Source of the DNA: Bacteroidales bacterium
GTDB taxonomy: Bacteria; Bacteroidota; Bacteroidia; Bacteroidales; Lentimicrobiaceae
Direction of reading: 5' to 3'
Length of the DNA stretch: 64,000 nucleotides
Assembly: GCA_022837485.1 (NCBI GenBank)
Contig: JALHHH010000003.1
Location: 26,092-90,091 of the forward strand
In this document: positions 26,395 through 34,927 of the stretch, piece by piece
How positions within the stretch are numbered: the stretch's first letter is position 1
Layout: each line of letters begins with the position of its first letter
Program-made: the position numbers and the translations under genes
The notes under the pieces: model-generated
What the model saw: only the letters and a program-made list of their open reading frames with translations
What the model was told of the DNA's origin: nothing
Databases searched by the model: none

Positions 26395-28155
26395 TTACTG
26401 AATTACAAGGCGGGTTGTTGCAGAATAATTGTTTGCAGAATAAACGAGCAGGTAAATCCCGGGATTTAACCCCGAAAGGGAAAGAAAGGTTTCAGAGCTT
26501 TCGGGTAAAAGCGGTCCGGCAACAAGGCGGCCATCCGCGCTAAAAATTCGGATTACCGGGTTCCGCGGTTTCTCTGCTAATGTCTGGATGCAAAGCCAGT
26601 CGGTTGCCGGATTCGGAAAAACACGGAGATATTCTTCCGGTTCAAAATCGTACATACCGGCTGTGGGACATGCATAATGCAGAATATAGCCGGCAAAGTT
26701 AGTCTGGTTGTCGGATTTGAATCTGAGCGAAAAGGATTCGGTAGTTGTTTGCACTGCCGGGGGGACTGTATTCCCCGAAAGGGCCAGGAGCAGGGGCGCT
26801 GAAGTGTTTGCCCCGTCGTAAATCCACAGCGAATCGTATCCGGTTTCAAGGCTCAGGCTTTCAAACGAAAGGGTCAGCGGTCCGGGCCAGGATGCGGTGA
26901 CCGTTTCGGTATAATCTTCAACGGCACCGTAATTGAACCATGGTCCTCCGGTATCAGCAAGGGTATCGGCACATTTCACGAGGGGGGTTCCGGTAAACTT
27001 TGTTTCAATAAGGTTCCAGAGTTCGCTGCGGCCGTTATCGTAACCCAGCGCCCAGATTCCAATTCCGGCTGTGTTACGCCGGTTCACCAGATCGTACTTA
27101 ACTCCCAGACTTCGCACATCGTCGTAAAAACACTGTCGCCAATGGGTAGTAAAGAAACTGAAATACGGATTGTAGCTGCGGTAATCCCAATAGTGGTTTT
27201 CCGGTGAATAATTACCGCTGCTGCCAGCCATTATGGTGCGGTAGAGCACTGCGGAGCCTGTTCCGGTAGTATTTGCCGGAAATGTATTGGCGGTTACGGG
27301 CCATTCCCTTCCGTAATAAGGCACCCCAATCAGGATTTTATCCGGTTTAACTCCGGCAGCCTGGTAACTTGTCAGAGAACGTGCCACCCCGTAAGGAAAG
27401 GTTCCCGACATTGGCCACAGCCCGGAAACCGGACCCGCCATGGAGCTGCCTCCCCAATAGTAATCGTAAGCCATGATCATTACGAGATCAAGCACCGGAC
27501 CCAGCGCCTGCATATCGAAGGTATTGTTCCAGTTAACAGCCGGGGCAGCAATGCTCAGCTCAGTACCGGGAGCAGCAACGTGAAGAGCCCCGGCAAGCGA
27601 CGTTATATAATCGGTCATCGGCTGTTTCTGAGAGGATGGCACCGCTTCAAAATCGATGTTTATCCCGTGCGCTCCCCGTTCAAGCACCTTATCGATAAGG
27701 TTCATGGTAAGATTCTGCATTGCCTGGGGATTTCCGAAAAAGGTTGCATGGCCCGAAAAGAGGGTTACGCATAAATGTACCTTCACTCCCCGCGCCAGGG
27801 CAGTATCGATAACCGCTGCCGTTTCCCAGTCGTGAGTGGTAATCGGATTGCCGGTTGCAGGATCCACCTCGTAGGAAAAATAACACAAATCCGAAAGCAG
27901 ATCCCAGCGGTAATTTACCCAGGAGCTGCCGCTCCAGTAAGGATGATATCCAAACACCCGCTTGTTCAGCGAAGTTCTGGCAGCAGCCTGTTCCATGCGG
28001 CCGCTGAATTGATTTATGCTGTCGTATTCCAAATCGCCAAGTCTGCCCATTGCCGACCAGGCAGCCGATTGTTCCATGTGAACGGAATGTGCAGACTGGG
28101 CATGAAGGCCGGCAGCCGCAGAAATGATCAACAGAAAGGCGAGCAGTCGTTTCAT
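26395..28155 (-). CDS. GH18 chitinase-like protein with CUB domain and T9SS tail
   Basis: This 586-aa secreted protein has a signal peptide ending AGLHAQ. Residues about 60-390 are a glycoside hydrolase 18 barrel of the YaaH/chitinase type: GVKVHLCVTLF, then GAHGINIDFEAVPSSQ, whose Glu is the expected proton donor, and YDYYWGG and WALGYDNG further on. The first Asp of the canonical DGxDxDxE is replaced by His. A CUB-like domain (about 395-500; YDSLWIYDGANTSAPLLLAL) follows. The C-terminal 80 residues (VFPNPATDWLCIQTLAEKPR) are a T9SS sorting domain. The family cleaves beta-1,4-GlcNAc links in chitin or peptidoglycan; which one is not visible. Confidence 0.92.
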   Translation of the reverse strand: MKRLLAFLLIISAAAGLHAQSAHSVHMEQSAAWSAMGRLGDLEYDSINQFSGRMEQAAARTSLNKRVFGYHPYWSGSSWVNYRWDLLSDLCYFSYEVDPATGNPITTHDWETAAVIDTALARGVKVHLCVTLFSGHATFFGNPQAMQNLTMNLIDKVLERGAHGINIDFEAVPSSQKQPMTDYITSLAGALHVAAPGTELSIAAPAVNWNNTFDMQALGPVLDLVMIMAYDYYWGGSSMAGPVSGLWPMSGTFPYGVARSLTSYQAAGVKPDKILIGVPYYGREWPVTANTFPANTTGTGSAVLYRTIMAGSSGNYSPENHYWDYRSYNPYFSFFTTHWRQCFYDDVRSLGVKYDLVNRRNTAGIGIWALGYDNGRSELWNLIETKFTGTPLVKCADTLADTGGPWFNYGAVEDYTETVTASWPGPLTLSFESLSLETGYDSLWIYDGANTSAPLLLALSGNTVPPAVQTTTESFSLRFKSDNQTNFAGYILHYACPTAGMYDFEPEEYLRVFPNPATDWLCIQTLAEKPRNPVIRIFSADGRLVAGPLLPESSETFLSLSGLNPGIYLLVYSANNYSATTRLVIQ

Positions 28156-28352
28156 AGGTAAGTTGTTACAAGTTTGTCAGAGCCACAGAGTTCAGGCCCG
28201 GCTTCCGGGAATGATCCGGATTAATCGCCTGCTGTAACCAGGCCTTCATAGGTCTGAGGTAACTGCCGGCAGTCCCGGCAGATCCGGGGTACCGGCACTT
28301 TAATGCCATGAATGCATATTGTTATTCCCTTTACCGCTGAACCAGGTCCACG

Positions 28353-28370
28353 ACCGGCCATACAGCCGGT
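28353..28370 (-). terminator. Possible terminator after the S46 peptidase gene
   Basis: ACCGGC (28353-28358) and GCCGGT (28365-28370) form a 6-bp stem with a 6-nt loop just past the stop. No T run follows on the minus strand, so the support is weak. Confidence 0.35.
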
Positions 28371-28375
28371 AAAAA

Positions 28376-30538
28376 CTAGTTAACCAGCGTCATCTCATCC
28401 ACCAGGTGTCCGGCACCTGCCAGCTTATCGATTACAAACAGACAGTAGCGGATATCGATGCTGATGTTCCGGCACTGATCGGGGTCGTACATCAGGTCGC
28501 TCATCGTACCTTCCCAGTTCCGGTCGAAATTAACGCCAATGAGATTTCCGTCGGCATCCAGTACCGGACTTCCTGAATTTCCTCCCGTTGTATGGTTACT
28601 GGCAATAAAGGCGATGCGCATGGTTCCGTCGGGTGCGGCATATCTTCCGTAATCTTTATTGCGGAAAAGTTCTTTCAGCTTAGGCTCAACCACATAATCG
28701 TAGATATCCGGATCTTCCTTCTCCATTATTCCTTCGAGGGTGGTGTAATGACGGTAGTGAACGGCATCCCTCGGAAAGTAGTCATCCACTTTTCCGTAGG
28801 TTACCCTGAGGGTGGAATTGGCATCGGGATAGAAACGCCGGTTTGGCTGAAATTCCATAAGTCCCTGCATATAAATCCGCTGCAGGCTGTCGGTGTGCGC
28901 ATTCAGTATTGCAAGTTCCGGCTGCAGACGATTGAAATAGTGATTATACACGCCCGAGGCCAGCTTATAGACCGGATCGGATGTAATCTTCTTCACTTTT
29001 TTTGTTTTAAATCCATTCAGCAGTTCGTTCACCTTTTGCCGATCGGCAAACATACTGTTGTCGAACAGATCTTTGGCCCAGGCTTCATAATTGCTTCCAT
29101 AGGGAATGGAAGCCTGAACAAGTTCTACCGGAATTCTTCCGCTTTCCTGGTGTTCGAACCAGTCCTGCATCAGGGTGGCAAAAACACTCCGGTCGACAGG
29201 CATGTGGTAGTTTTTATAATATCCGTCGGCGGTCTGTTTAAGCTGTTCAATAATTTTTCCCACCTGTTCCGGATTACCGGAGGCATTTTCTGCAGCCGAA
29301 ACAAGGCGACTGAATGAATAGGCAAAGCGAAAGGCTTCTACTCCAAGGGCGGCTTCAATGAGGTAGGTTTCATCTTCGTTGAGTCCGGAAAGGCGGGCAT
29401 AGAGTGCCTCAAACTCAGGCACAAGTTTTCCGTACTTACTGTTTCTTAATGGGTCGGCCGATGCCCATTCCATAAATCCTTGCTCGAGCTTTTGTTTTTT
29501 CTCGATGGCATTCAGGCGTTTGATGCCCCGGTTTTCTCCGATCATCTTTTTCCAGTAGTTGGCAACTCCTGCATGCTTGGCAGAATACTGAATTCTTACC
29601 AGATCGCTTTGATTCATGTAACGGTCGAAGATGTCGAGGCGCTTGCCGCGAAGTCGTATAGCCGGAGGATTTTCGGTTCCGGTAATCATTTCAATGGCAT
29701 GTGAGGGAAGGTACTCCTGCGTTGTTCCGGGATATCCGAAGACAAAGGTAAAATCGCCCTTTTCAGCACCTTTCAGAGAAATATTCAGATGACGTTTCGG
29801 AACATAGGGCACGTTGTCGGGCGAATAATCGGCCGGTTTGTTATCCTTACCCGCATAGATGCGAAACAGCGAGAAGTCGCCGGTATGGCGGGGCCACATC
29901 CAGTTGTCGGTATCGCCGCCGAACTTACCAATGTTTGATGGAGGTGCTCCGACCAACCGTACGTCGTTAAAAGTTTCGGTTACAAAAAGATAATACTCAT
30001 TGCCATAATAGAACGGTCGTACCCTTGCATTGTAGTGCGTATTTTCTATTGCAGCTTTTTCTATTCCCGCGATGTTCTCCCGGATCTTCTCGCTTCTGGC
30101 TTTTTCCGACATACCTGGTTCCACGCCTGCAAGGGCTTTTGCGGTTACGTCTTCCATACGGATAAGCAGGGTAACGCTTAGTCCGGGGTTTGAAAGTTCT
30201 TCGGATTGGTTCATCGCCCAGAAACCGGTGGTCAGATAGTCGTGTTCAATAGTGCTGTGAGCCTGAATCTGACCGTAACCGCAGTGGTGATTGGTAAGGA
30301 TAAGTCCCTGATCGGAAATGATTTCGGCAGTACATCCCCTGCCAAACAGCAGGATTGCGTCTTTTAGGCTCGATTTGTTGATGCTGTAAATATCTTCGGC
30401 GCTGATGCGCATGCCCATACTTTTCATCTCGGGCTCGTTGAGCTGCTCCAGAAGAATGGGGAGCCACATGCCTTCACCTGCCCGGACGGGACCAAAAGAA
30501 ATAAGTACAACCAGAAACAGAAAAACTAACTTTTTCAT
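28376..30538 (-). CDS. S46 dipeptidyl peptidase, DPP11-like
   Basis: This 720-aa periplasmic or cell-surface serine exopeptidase removes dipeptides from the N-terminus of oligopeptides. The signal peptide ends GPVRAG. Catalytic elements are His in NHHCGYGQIQAHST, Asp in GGDTDNWMWPRHTGDFSLF and Ser in TGGNSGSPVLDADGNLIGV. The residue after NFD is Arg (NFDRNWEG). In the S46 family Arg here marks DPP11 (Asp/Glu specificity), whereas Gly marks DPP7, so acidic P1 preference is inferred. The length equals the family norm. Asaccharolytic Bacteroidota use it to feed on proteins. Confidence 0.93.
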   Translation of the reverse strand: MKKLVFLFLVVLISFGPVRAGEGMWLPILLEQLNEPEMKSMGMRISAEDIYSINKSSLKDAILLFGRGCTAEIISDQGLILTNHHCGYGQIQAHSTIEHDYLTTGFWAMNQSEELSNPGLSVTLLIRMEDVTAKALAGVEPGMSEKARSEKIRENIAGIEKAAIENTHYNARVRPFYYGNEYYLFVTETFNDVRLVGAPPSNIGKFGGDTDNWMWPRHTGDFSLFRIYAGKDNKPADYSPDNVPYVPKRHLNISLKGAEKGDFTFVFGYPGTTQEYLPSHAIEMITGTENPPAIRLRGKRLDIFDRYMNQSDLVRIQYSAKHAGVANYWKKMIGENRGIKRLNAIEKKQKLEQGFMEWASADPLRNSKYGKLVPEFEALYARLSGLNEDETYLIEAALGVEAFRFAYSFSRLVSAAENASGNPEQVGKIIEQLKQTADGYYKNYHMPVDRSVFATLMQDWFEHQESGRIPVELVQASIPYGSNYEAWAKDLFDNSMFADRQKVNELLNGFKTKKVKKITSDPVYKLASGVYNHYFNRLQPELAILNAHTDSLQRIYMQGLMEFQPNRRFYPDANSTLRVTYGKVDDYFPRDAVHYRHYTTLEGIMEKEDPDIYDYVVEPKLKELFRNKDYGRYAAPDGTMRIAFIASNHTTGGNSGSPVLDADGNLIGVNFDRNWEGTMSDLMYDPDQCRNISIDIRYCLFVIDKLAGAGHLVDEMTLVN

Positions 30539-30590
30539 CGTATCAAGAAATTCGTGGTTCAGTTATTATTAGGCAAAGCAATTTAATATA

Positions 30591-30624
30591 GGCCCTCCGC
30601 CGGCATCACCGGCAACGGAGGGCC
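30591..30624 (-). terminator. Hairpin terminator after ridA
   Basis: GGCCCTCCG pairs with CGGAGGGCC, with a nested CCGG/CCGG stem. On the minus strand it is followed by the AT-rich TATATTAAATT, so termination of ridA is likely. Confidence 0.65.
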
Positions 30625-30640
30625 TTGTAAAAAAAACGGC

Positions 30641-31018
30641 TTATTTCACAGCAATGGTTTCAATTTCAACCAGAACGCCGAGAGGCAGTTTCACAACACC
30701 ATAGGCAGCACGTGCCGGAGGGTTTTCGGGATAAAATTTACCGTAAACTTCATTCATGGGAACAAAATTGTCCATGTCATTCAGCAGACAGGTTGATTTA
30801 ACCACATCGTTGTAGCTGTATCCGGCAGCCTGCAGAATGGCTCCGATGTTTTTCATCACCTGCTCGGTTTGCTCTTTGATGCCGCCTTCGATGATTTTGC
30901 CTGTTGCCGGATCTATGGGGATCTGACCGGAGATAAACAGCATACCGTTCGTTTCAATTGCCTGACTGTAAGGACCTACAGCCTTAGGTGCGTTTTCAGT
31001 GTGAATTACTTTCTTCAT
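30641..31018 (-). CDS. ridA: RidA family enamine/imine deaminase
   Basis: This 125-aa cytoplasmic trimer-forming protein hydrolyses reactive enamines and imines such as 2-aminoacrylate released by PLP enzymes. Landmark sequences are NAPKAVGPYSQAIETNGMLF, SGQIPIDPATGKI, and the C-terminal PPARAAYGVVKLPLGVLVEI, whose Arg (near residue 105) binds the substrate carboxylate. The length is exactly that of the family. It ends in its own terminator and has a possible promoter at 31146-31153, so it is probably monocistronic. Confidence 0.96.
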   Translation of the reverse strand: MKKVIHTENAPKAVGPYSQAIETNGMLFISGQIPIDPATGKIIEGGIKEQTEQVMKNIGAILQAAGYSYNDVVKSTCLLNDMDNFVPMNEVYGKFYPENPPARAAYGVVKLPLGVLVEIETIAVK

Positions 31019-31145
31019 GATCGTTTGTTTATAAAAGGTTTTCAGAGTTTTTCGTGTTCCATCCGGCAGCTTATTGCGTCCGGATCCGGTATTCGTCTAA
31101 CTTCGGGTTTTTTATGCTGTTTGCGGATCTGTACCGGTGAGGGAT

Positions 31146-31153
31146 CAAAATTA
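31146..31153 (-). promoter_or_regulatory. -7 promoter element for ridA
   Basis: The minus strand reads TAATTTTG, an exact TAnnTTTG match. The implied leader is about 120 nt. Confidence 0.45.
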
Positions 31154-31233
31154 AGGGTTTTAACCCAATTTCCCTATTTCTTTCCCCGAAAGGGCAGCAG
31201 ATCGTAATTGCTTTCGCGGAAAAATAACCCGGA

Positions 31234-32493
31234 TCAGGCCTGCCCTGTGATTCTCTTATCGCTGGCGTTATAGAAAGGCATCAGCAGTATAAGTATCCCG
31301 GAAACGGCCGTAAGCGCCATACCTACTCCCCACCGGTCGGCCAAAAAACCCAGAGCCGGAGCAATAAGAGCGGCAAAAATGGTTTCGGCCTGCGACTCAG
31401 CAGATAGTGCTGTTGCCAGTACATCTTTTTCGAGTCGCTCCGCAACTATCGAAATACCAATGGGTTTTCGCAGATTCTCAACAAGATAGATTCCCGTATA
31501 GCAAATCACGGCTCCCAGAAACCAGGCATAATGAAACAGCAATCCGCTTACCAGTCCGAGCATCAGGCCCGCCAGCATGGTAACGTTCAAAGGTTTTGCC
31601 AGCGAAACGAACCGCTCGGCAAAACGGCCCGAATGCCTGGCCATATATGCGGTAAGCAGGTAGATTATTGAAAAAACGATACCAACCATAAGGGCCGAAC
31701 GCTGACGGGTTTCGAGGTAAACGAAGAACGGCAGGCTTAAGGCAAAGGTTTTAATGACCGGCTGAAGGTAATCTTTTACGGCCTTGTAATATCCGGTATA
31801 AACCGCCTGGGTCAGAATTGCTCTGAGGATGCCGGTATTGCGGAACGAAACCACAAAATCGGAAATAACCGACCGGAAATTCCGAATAATTTCCCCCTTT
31901 TTCAAATTCCGTCTTTGTCCGTCGAGTTCACGGGGATAGGTTGTCATGAGCCACAGATCGGCAAGATAGGGAAGTACGGAAAAGAGAAAGACCATACGGT
32001 AGCTGCCTGTAAAAAAGACGATTGCAGCCGCCAGCAGTGCCGAAAGCGCCGAACCCATCTGCGACCATGAACGGGTATGTCCGTAATAATGTACTTTCTG
32101 ATCCTGCCATCCCTTTATTTTCAGATATTCGAAGATCATTGCCTTATGCGTCCCCGTTCGGAATGCGTCGCCGTAAGCATAAAAAAGGATGGCTGCCACG
32201 AACATCCAGTACTGGTGCGAAAAGAAGAAGACAATAAAAGAGACGATGTAAAATGCGAAAGCCGAAATCATGCTCCGCCGCCGGCCCAGACTGTCGCTCA
32301 GCACTCCGGTCGGAATTTCGAAAAGGTTGATGGTAATTTCGCGGATGGCATAAAGGGTTCCTATTTCCAGAAAACTCAGTCCCTTCTCCAGAAAAAACAA
32401 CAGCAGAAAAGGCTCGAAGAACCTCAGGTTTTTAAAGAACCCGTATGCACAGAATTTGTAATACTGCCGGTCTTTCAGAAAGGTAAGTGCCAT
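31234..32493 (-). CDS. MFS transporter
   Basis: This 419-aa inner-membrane protein has about 12 hydrophobic segments, divided by a loop of about 30 residues near 190-215. The MFS signature loop between helices 2 and 3 reads GVLSDSLGRRRSMISAFAF, matching GxLaDrxGrkr. The substrate is unknown. The gene lies 59 bp downstream of pabC on the same strand and may share its transcript, though this does not prove a role in folate metabolism. Confidence 0.9.
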   Translation of the reverse strand: MALTFLKDRQYYKFCAYGFFKNLRFFEPFLLLFFLEKGLSFLEIGTLYAIREITINLFEIPTGVLSDSLGRRRSMISAFAFYIVSFIVFFFSHQYWMFVAAILFYAYGDAFRTGTHKAMIFEYLKIKGWQDQKVHYYGHTRSWSQMGSALSALLAAAIVFFTGSYRMVFLFSVLPYLADLWLMTTYPRELDGQRRNLKKGEIIRNFRSVISDFVVSFRNTGILRAILTQAVYTGYYKAVKDYLQPVIKTFALSLPFFVYLETRQRSALMVGIVFSIIYLLTAYMARHSGRFAERFVSLAKPLNVTMLAGLMLGLVSGLLFHYAWFLGAVICYTGIYLVENLRKPIGISIVAERLEKDVLATALSAESQAETIFAALIAPALGFLADRWGVGMALTAVSGILILLMPFYNASDKRITGQA

Positions 32494-32552
32494 AATTGCA
32501 AATCGTGCTGAAAGTTACAAAACAATACCGCTGCCATCGTTTATAATCGCGG

Positions 32553-33146
32553 TCAAACGATGCGGTGGATGCTGAACGCTTCGCTTTCCCGGAATCCGCG
32601 AAGTGCGTTGACCGTCAGCACCCTGCTGAAAAGATGCAGATCACCGGCCCGTATCCCGGCTTCTTCGGCAATTCCTTCAGCCAGAAGCCGTGCCCGGCAA
32701 GTGCCCTGCAGCAGGGGGTGCACCGGGGTGTACCATTTGTTGCCGCTTTTCAGCAGAAGATTGGCGATGGAAGTATCCGTAATTCTTCCGTTGCGAACGA
32801 TCAGCACATCGTCGCACATGCCCCTTCGCGCAAAAAGCCTGTCCAGATCCCTTCGGTCGCAATATTTATACGGATAGTCCATTCCATCATCCGTAAGAAG
32901 TCTCAGCGAATTAACGGGCCGGTGAATATGGGGTACCCAGACAGCAGTTTGTTCGCCGGCTGCATAGTTGATACGGCAGCGCACACTTCCGGTTTCAAAA
33001 CCGGAGGGAGGAATCAGTAAGGCTTCCTGAAGCATTGCCCGCATTCCCCAGAGGGCTTCGGACGAGGAAGCAACCCGAGCGGCATGCCAGCTCAGATTCT
33101 GAGCAACTCCATCGACAACAAGTATGGTTTCAAACAATGGGGACAT
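32553..33146 (-). CDS. pabC: Aminotransferase class IV, probable 4-amino-4-deoxychorismate lyase
   Basis: In folate synthesis this PLP enzyme splits 4-amino-4-deoxychorismate into p-aminobenzoate and pyruvate. I used ATG at 33146 (MSPLFETILVVDG), typical of the family start; the longer frame begins with TTG at 33158. The PLP lysine is expected in DYPYKYCDRRDLDRLFARRG, and the C-terminal half has GRITDTSIANLLLKSGNKWY and QGTCRARLLAEG. At 197 residues it is shorter than E. coli PabC (269). It overlaps pabB by 17 bp, so the two are translationally coupled. A branched-chain or D-amino acid transaminase is less likely given the neighbour. Confidence 0.85.
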   Translation of the reverse strand: MSPLFETILVVDGVAQNLSWHAARVASSSEALWGMRAMLQEALLIPPSGFETGSVRCRINYAAGEQTAVWVPHIHRPVNSLRLLTDDGMDYPYKYCDRRDLDRLFARRGMCDDVLIVRNGRITDTSIANLLLKSGNKWYTPVHPLLQGTCRARLLAEGIAEEAGIRAGDLHLFSRVLTVNALRGFRESEAFSIHRIV

Positions 33147-34104
33147 ACACTTTATCAATTAGTTCGCGGTATTCCGATTCCGGATTGCTGTTGATGGTGA
33201 TCCCTCCCCCACTGCGGAAAACCGTATTTCCGCCTTCCCGGGCCAGGAAGCGAATCATAACGGCAGAATCGAGGCCTTCGCCGTCGAAGATGCCGCAAAC
33301 TCCGGTATAATATCCCCTGTCACTTGTTTCTGCCTTACGGATGATTTCCAGGGTTTTGGCTTTAGGGGCACCCGAGATGCTTCCGGCAGGCAGCAAGGCA
33401 GCAAATATTTCCCCGAGACGGGAAGGCCAGTCGGCGAAAAGCATACCGGAAATTTCCGAACTGGCCTGAAGCAGCCGCCTTTCGTGGGTTCGTATTTCTT
33501 CAAGATACCGGAAACGCTTGACCCTGACCTCAGACGCTACCATACTCAGGTCGTTGCGGATGAGGTCAACGATGGTGTGATGCTCGGCCATCTCCTTGGC
33601 ATCGCTGATAAGCCGGCCGGCGGCACCGGGAATACCGGCGTCGATGGTACCTTTCATGGGGAAGGAAGAGATCGTATTTCCCAGGATGCGCACAAAACAC
33701 TCGGGCGAAAAAACCGTAAACTCGTCGCGAAACAAAAGCCGGTACGGGGCACTGCCTGTATAAAAGACATCGGCCAGGGAACGGTTGATTTCTACAGGAG
33801 TAGGAAAGGTAAGATTAAGCAGGTATGAATCGCCACGCTGCAGTCCGCTCATAACAATACCGAATGCCTTCAGATAATCGGTGTATGCAGGCGGGTATTT
33901 CCTGAATCTGAGGGGATCCTTAAAATGAACTGCAGTGCCGGAAACATTGCCTGCGCCCCTGAAGTTATACCAGATTCCTTCTTCAGCAGCGCGTACCAGG
34001 GGTACCACCATTTCGGAGCCGGTGTCGAATGGCAGAACAAACAAAAAAGGGATCCGCCTGTTCCCCAGACGGTTCATGTCTTGTATGGCAGCGGCAGATA
34101 TCAT
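33130..34104 (-). CDS. pabB: Aminodeoxychorismate synthase component I
   Basis: This 324-aa chorismate-binding enzyme adds ammonia from PabA to chorismate, making 4-amino-4-deoxychorismate. The motif SFPMKGTIDAG carries the Lys typical of PabB, whereas TrpE has Ala there, so folate rather than tryptophan synthesis is indicated. Other family marks are HTIVDLIRNDLSMVA, LLPAGSISGAPKAKTLEIIR and YYTGVCGIFDGEGLDSAVMI. It lacks most of the N-terminal extension of E. coli PabB (453 aa). The start is ATG at 34104, with a -7 element 18 bp upstream, and pabC overlaps its 3' end. Confidence 0.93.
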   Translation of the reverse strand: MISAAAIQDMNRLGNRRIPFLFVLPFDTGSEMVVPLVRAAEEGIWYNFRGAGNVSGTAVHFKDPLRFRKYPPAYTDYLKAFGIVMSGLQRGDSYLLNLTFPTPVEINRSLADVFYTGSAPYRLLFRDEFTVFSPECFVRILGNTISSFPMKGTIDAGIPGAAGRLISDAKEMAEHHTIVDLIRNDLSMVASEVRVKRFRYLEEIRTHERRLLQASSEISGMLFADWPSRLGEIFAALLPAGSISGAPKAKTLEIIRKAETSDRGYYTGVCGIFDGEGLDSAVMIRFLAREGGNTVFRSGGGITINSNPESEYRELIDKVYVPIV

Positions 34105-34121
34105 GGTTTATTGCGGATATG

Positions 34122-34129
34122 CAAAATTA
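34122..34129 (-). promoter_or_regulatory. -7 promoter element of the pabB-pabC operon
   Basis: The minus strand reads TAATTTTG, an exact TAnnTTTG match. The implied leader is only about 10 nt. Confidence 0.55.
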
Positions 34130-34189
34130 CGAAAAGGAAAGCTAAGGCGGATGGTTTTAAAATCCCCTATTCCGTTTGTACATGTTGCC

Positions 34190-34197
34190 TATTTTTG
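34190..34197 (+). promoter_or_regulatory. -7 promoter element of pabA
   Basis: TATTTTTG is an exact TAnnTTTG match. The implied leader is about 12 nt before ATG at 34216. It lies about 60 bp from the divergent pabB element. Confidence 0.55.
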
Positions 34198-34215
34198 CAG
34201 GCAATTTACCGGACG

Positions 34216-34788
34216 ATGAAAATCCTGCTTCTCGACAATTACGATTCGTTTACTTATAATCTGCTTCAGCTGCTGCACGAAGCTGGTGCCCCCGACACCG
34301 TTGTGATCCGCAACGATGCCATTAGTCCGGAAGATGCGGCCGGATTTGATGCTGTGGTGATATCTCCCGGGCCCGGCATACCTGAAGAAGCGGGCATAAC
34401 CATTGAACTTATCCGCCGGTACGGACCGATGAAAAAGATGCTGGGAGTTTGTCTTGGTATGCAGGCCATGGCCGTTGCATTTGGCGGATCGCTTTGGCAG
34501 CCGGGAGAAATACTGCACGGGGAGAGGGTTCGTATTGTCCCTGCAATTCCGGCTGATCCGCTGTTTACAGGTATGGAACAGGGATTTGAGGCCGGGCTCT
34601 ACCACAGCTGGGCTGTTGACGCTGCACGCCTCCCGGCTGCTCTTATCCCCACTTCTGCCGACAGCCGAGGCATCATTATGAGCCTGAGGCATAATAGTTT
34701 CAATATGTGTGGGGTACAATTTCACCCCGAATCCATTATGACTCCCATGGGTCTGTGTATGATAAGAAACTGGCTTGGCGAATCGTAA
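34216..34788 (+). CDS. pabA: Aminodeoxychorismate/anthranilate synthase glutamine amidotransferase
   Basis: This 190-aa class I glutamine amidotransferase releases ammonia for PabB. I chose ATG at 34216 (MKILLLDNYDSFTYNLLQLL), the standard family start; the longer open frame upstream from 33925 runs into pabB. The oxyanion motif is VVISPGPGIPEEAG, the nucleophile Cys lies in GVCLGMQAMAVAFGG, and the His and Glu are in GVQFHPESIMT. Related enzymes also serve TrpE. The divergent partner is PabB-type and no trp genes are in the window, so the folate role is preferred. Ends in a strong bidirectional terminator. Confidence 0.95.
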   Translation: MKILLLDNYDSFTYNLLQLLHEAGAPDTVVIRNDAISPEDAAGFDAVVISPGPGIPEEAGITIELIRRYGPMKKMLGVCLGMQAMAVAFGGSLWQPGEILHGERVRIVPAIPADPLFTGMEQGFEAGLYHSWAVDAARLPAALIPTSADSRGIIMSLRHNSFNMCGVQFHPESIMTPMGLCMIRNWLGES

Positions 34789-34846
34789 GCAAACCGGCAT
34801 CTGACCTTCAGCAGTATATAAGATAAAAGCCTTTTCGGGATAAAAA

Positions 34847-34920
34847 AAAACAGGCCCCCGGCGGGTTGTCTGCCGGGACCTGTTTTTACATCACACTTGC
34901 GCAGAACGACTGCGCGTGTG
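34847..34920. terminator. Bidirectional terminator pair between pabA and the subtilisin gene
   Basis: AAAACAGG plus CCCCGGC pairs with GCCGGGA plus CCTGTTTT (34847-34887), with A and T runs on both flanks, so it works in both directions. A second hairpin (CACAC-GCGCAG with CTGCGC-GTGTG, 34892-34920) lies between it and the subtilisin stop. Confidence 0.88.
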
Positions 34921-34927
34921 GTTTGGA

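Noticed and set aside
33925..34215. Upstream extension of the pabA frame
   Set aside because: It runs through the divergent pabB gene and both promoters; family members start at the MKILLLDNYDSF methionine.
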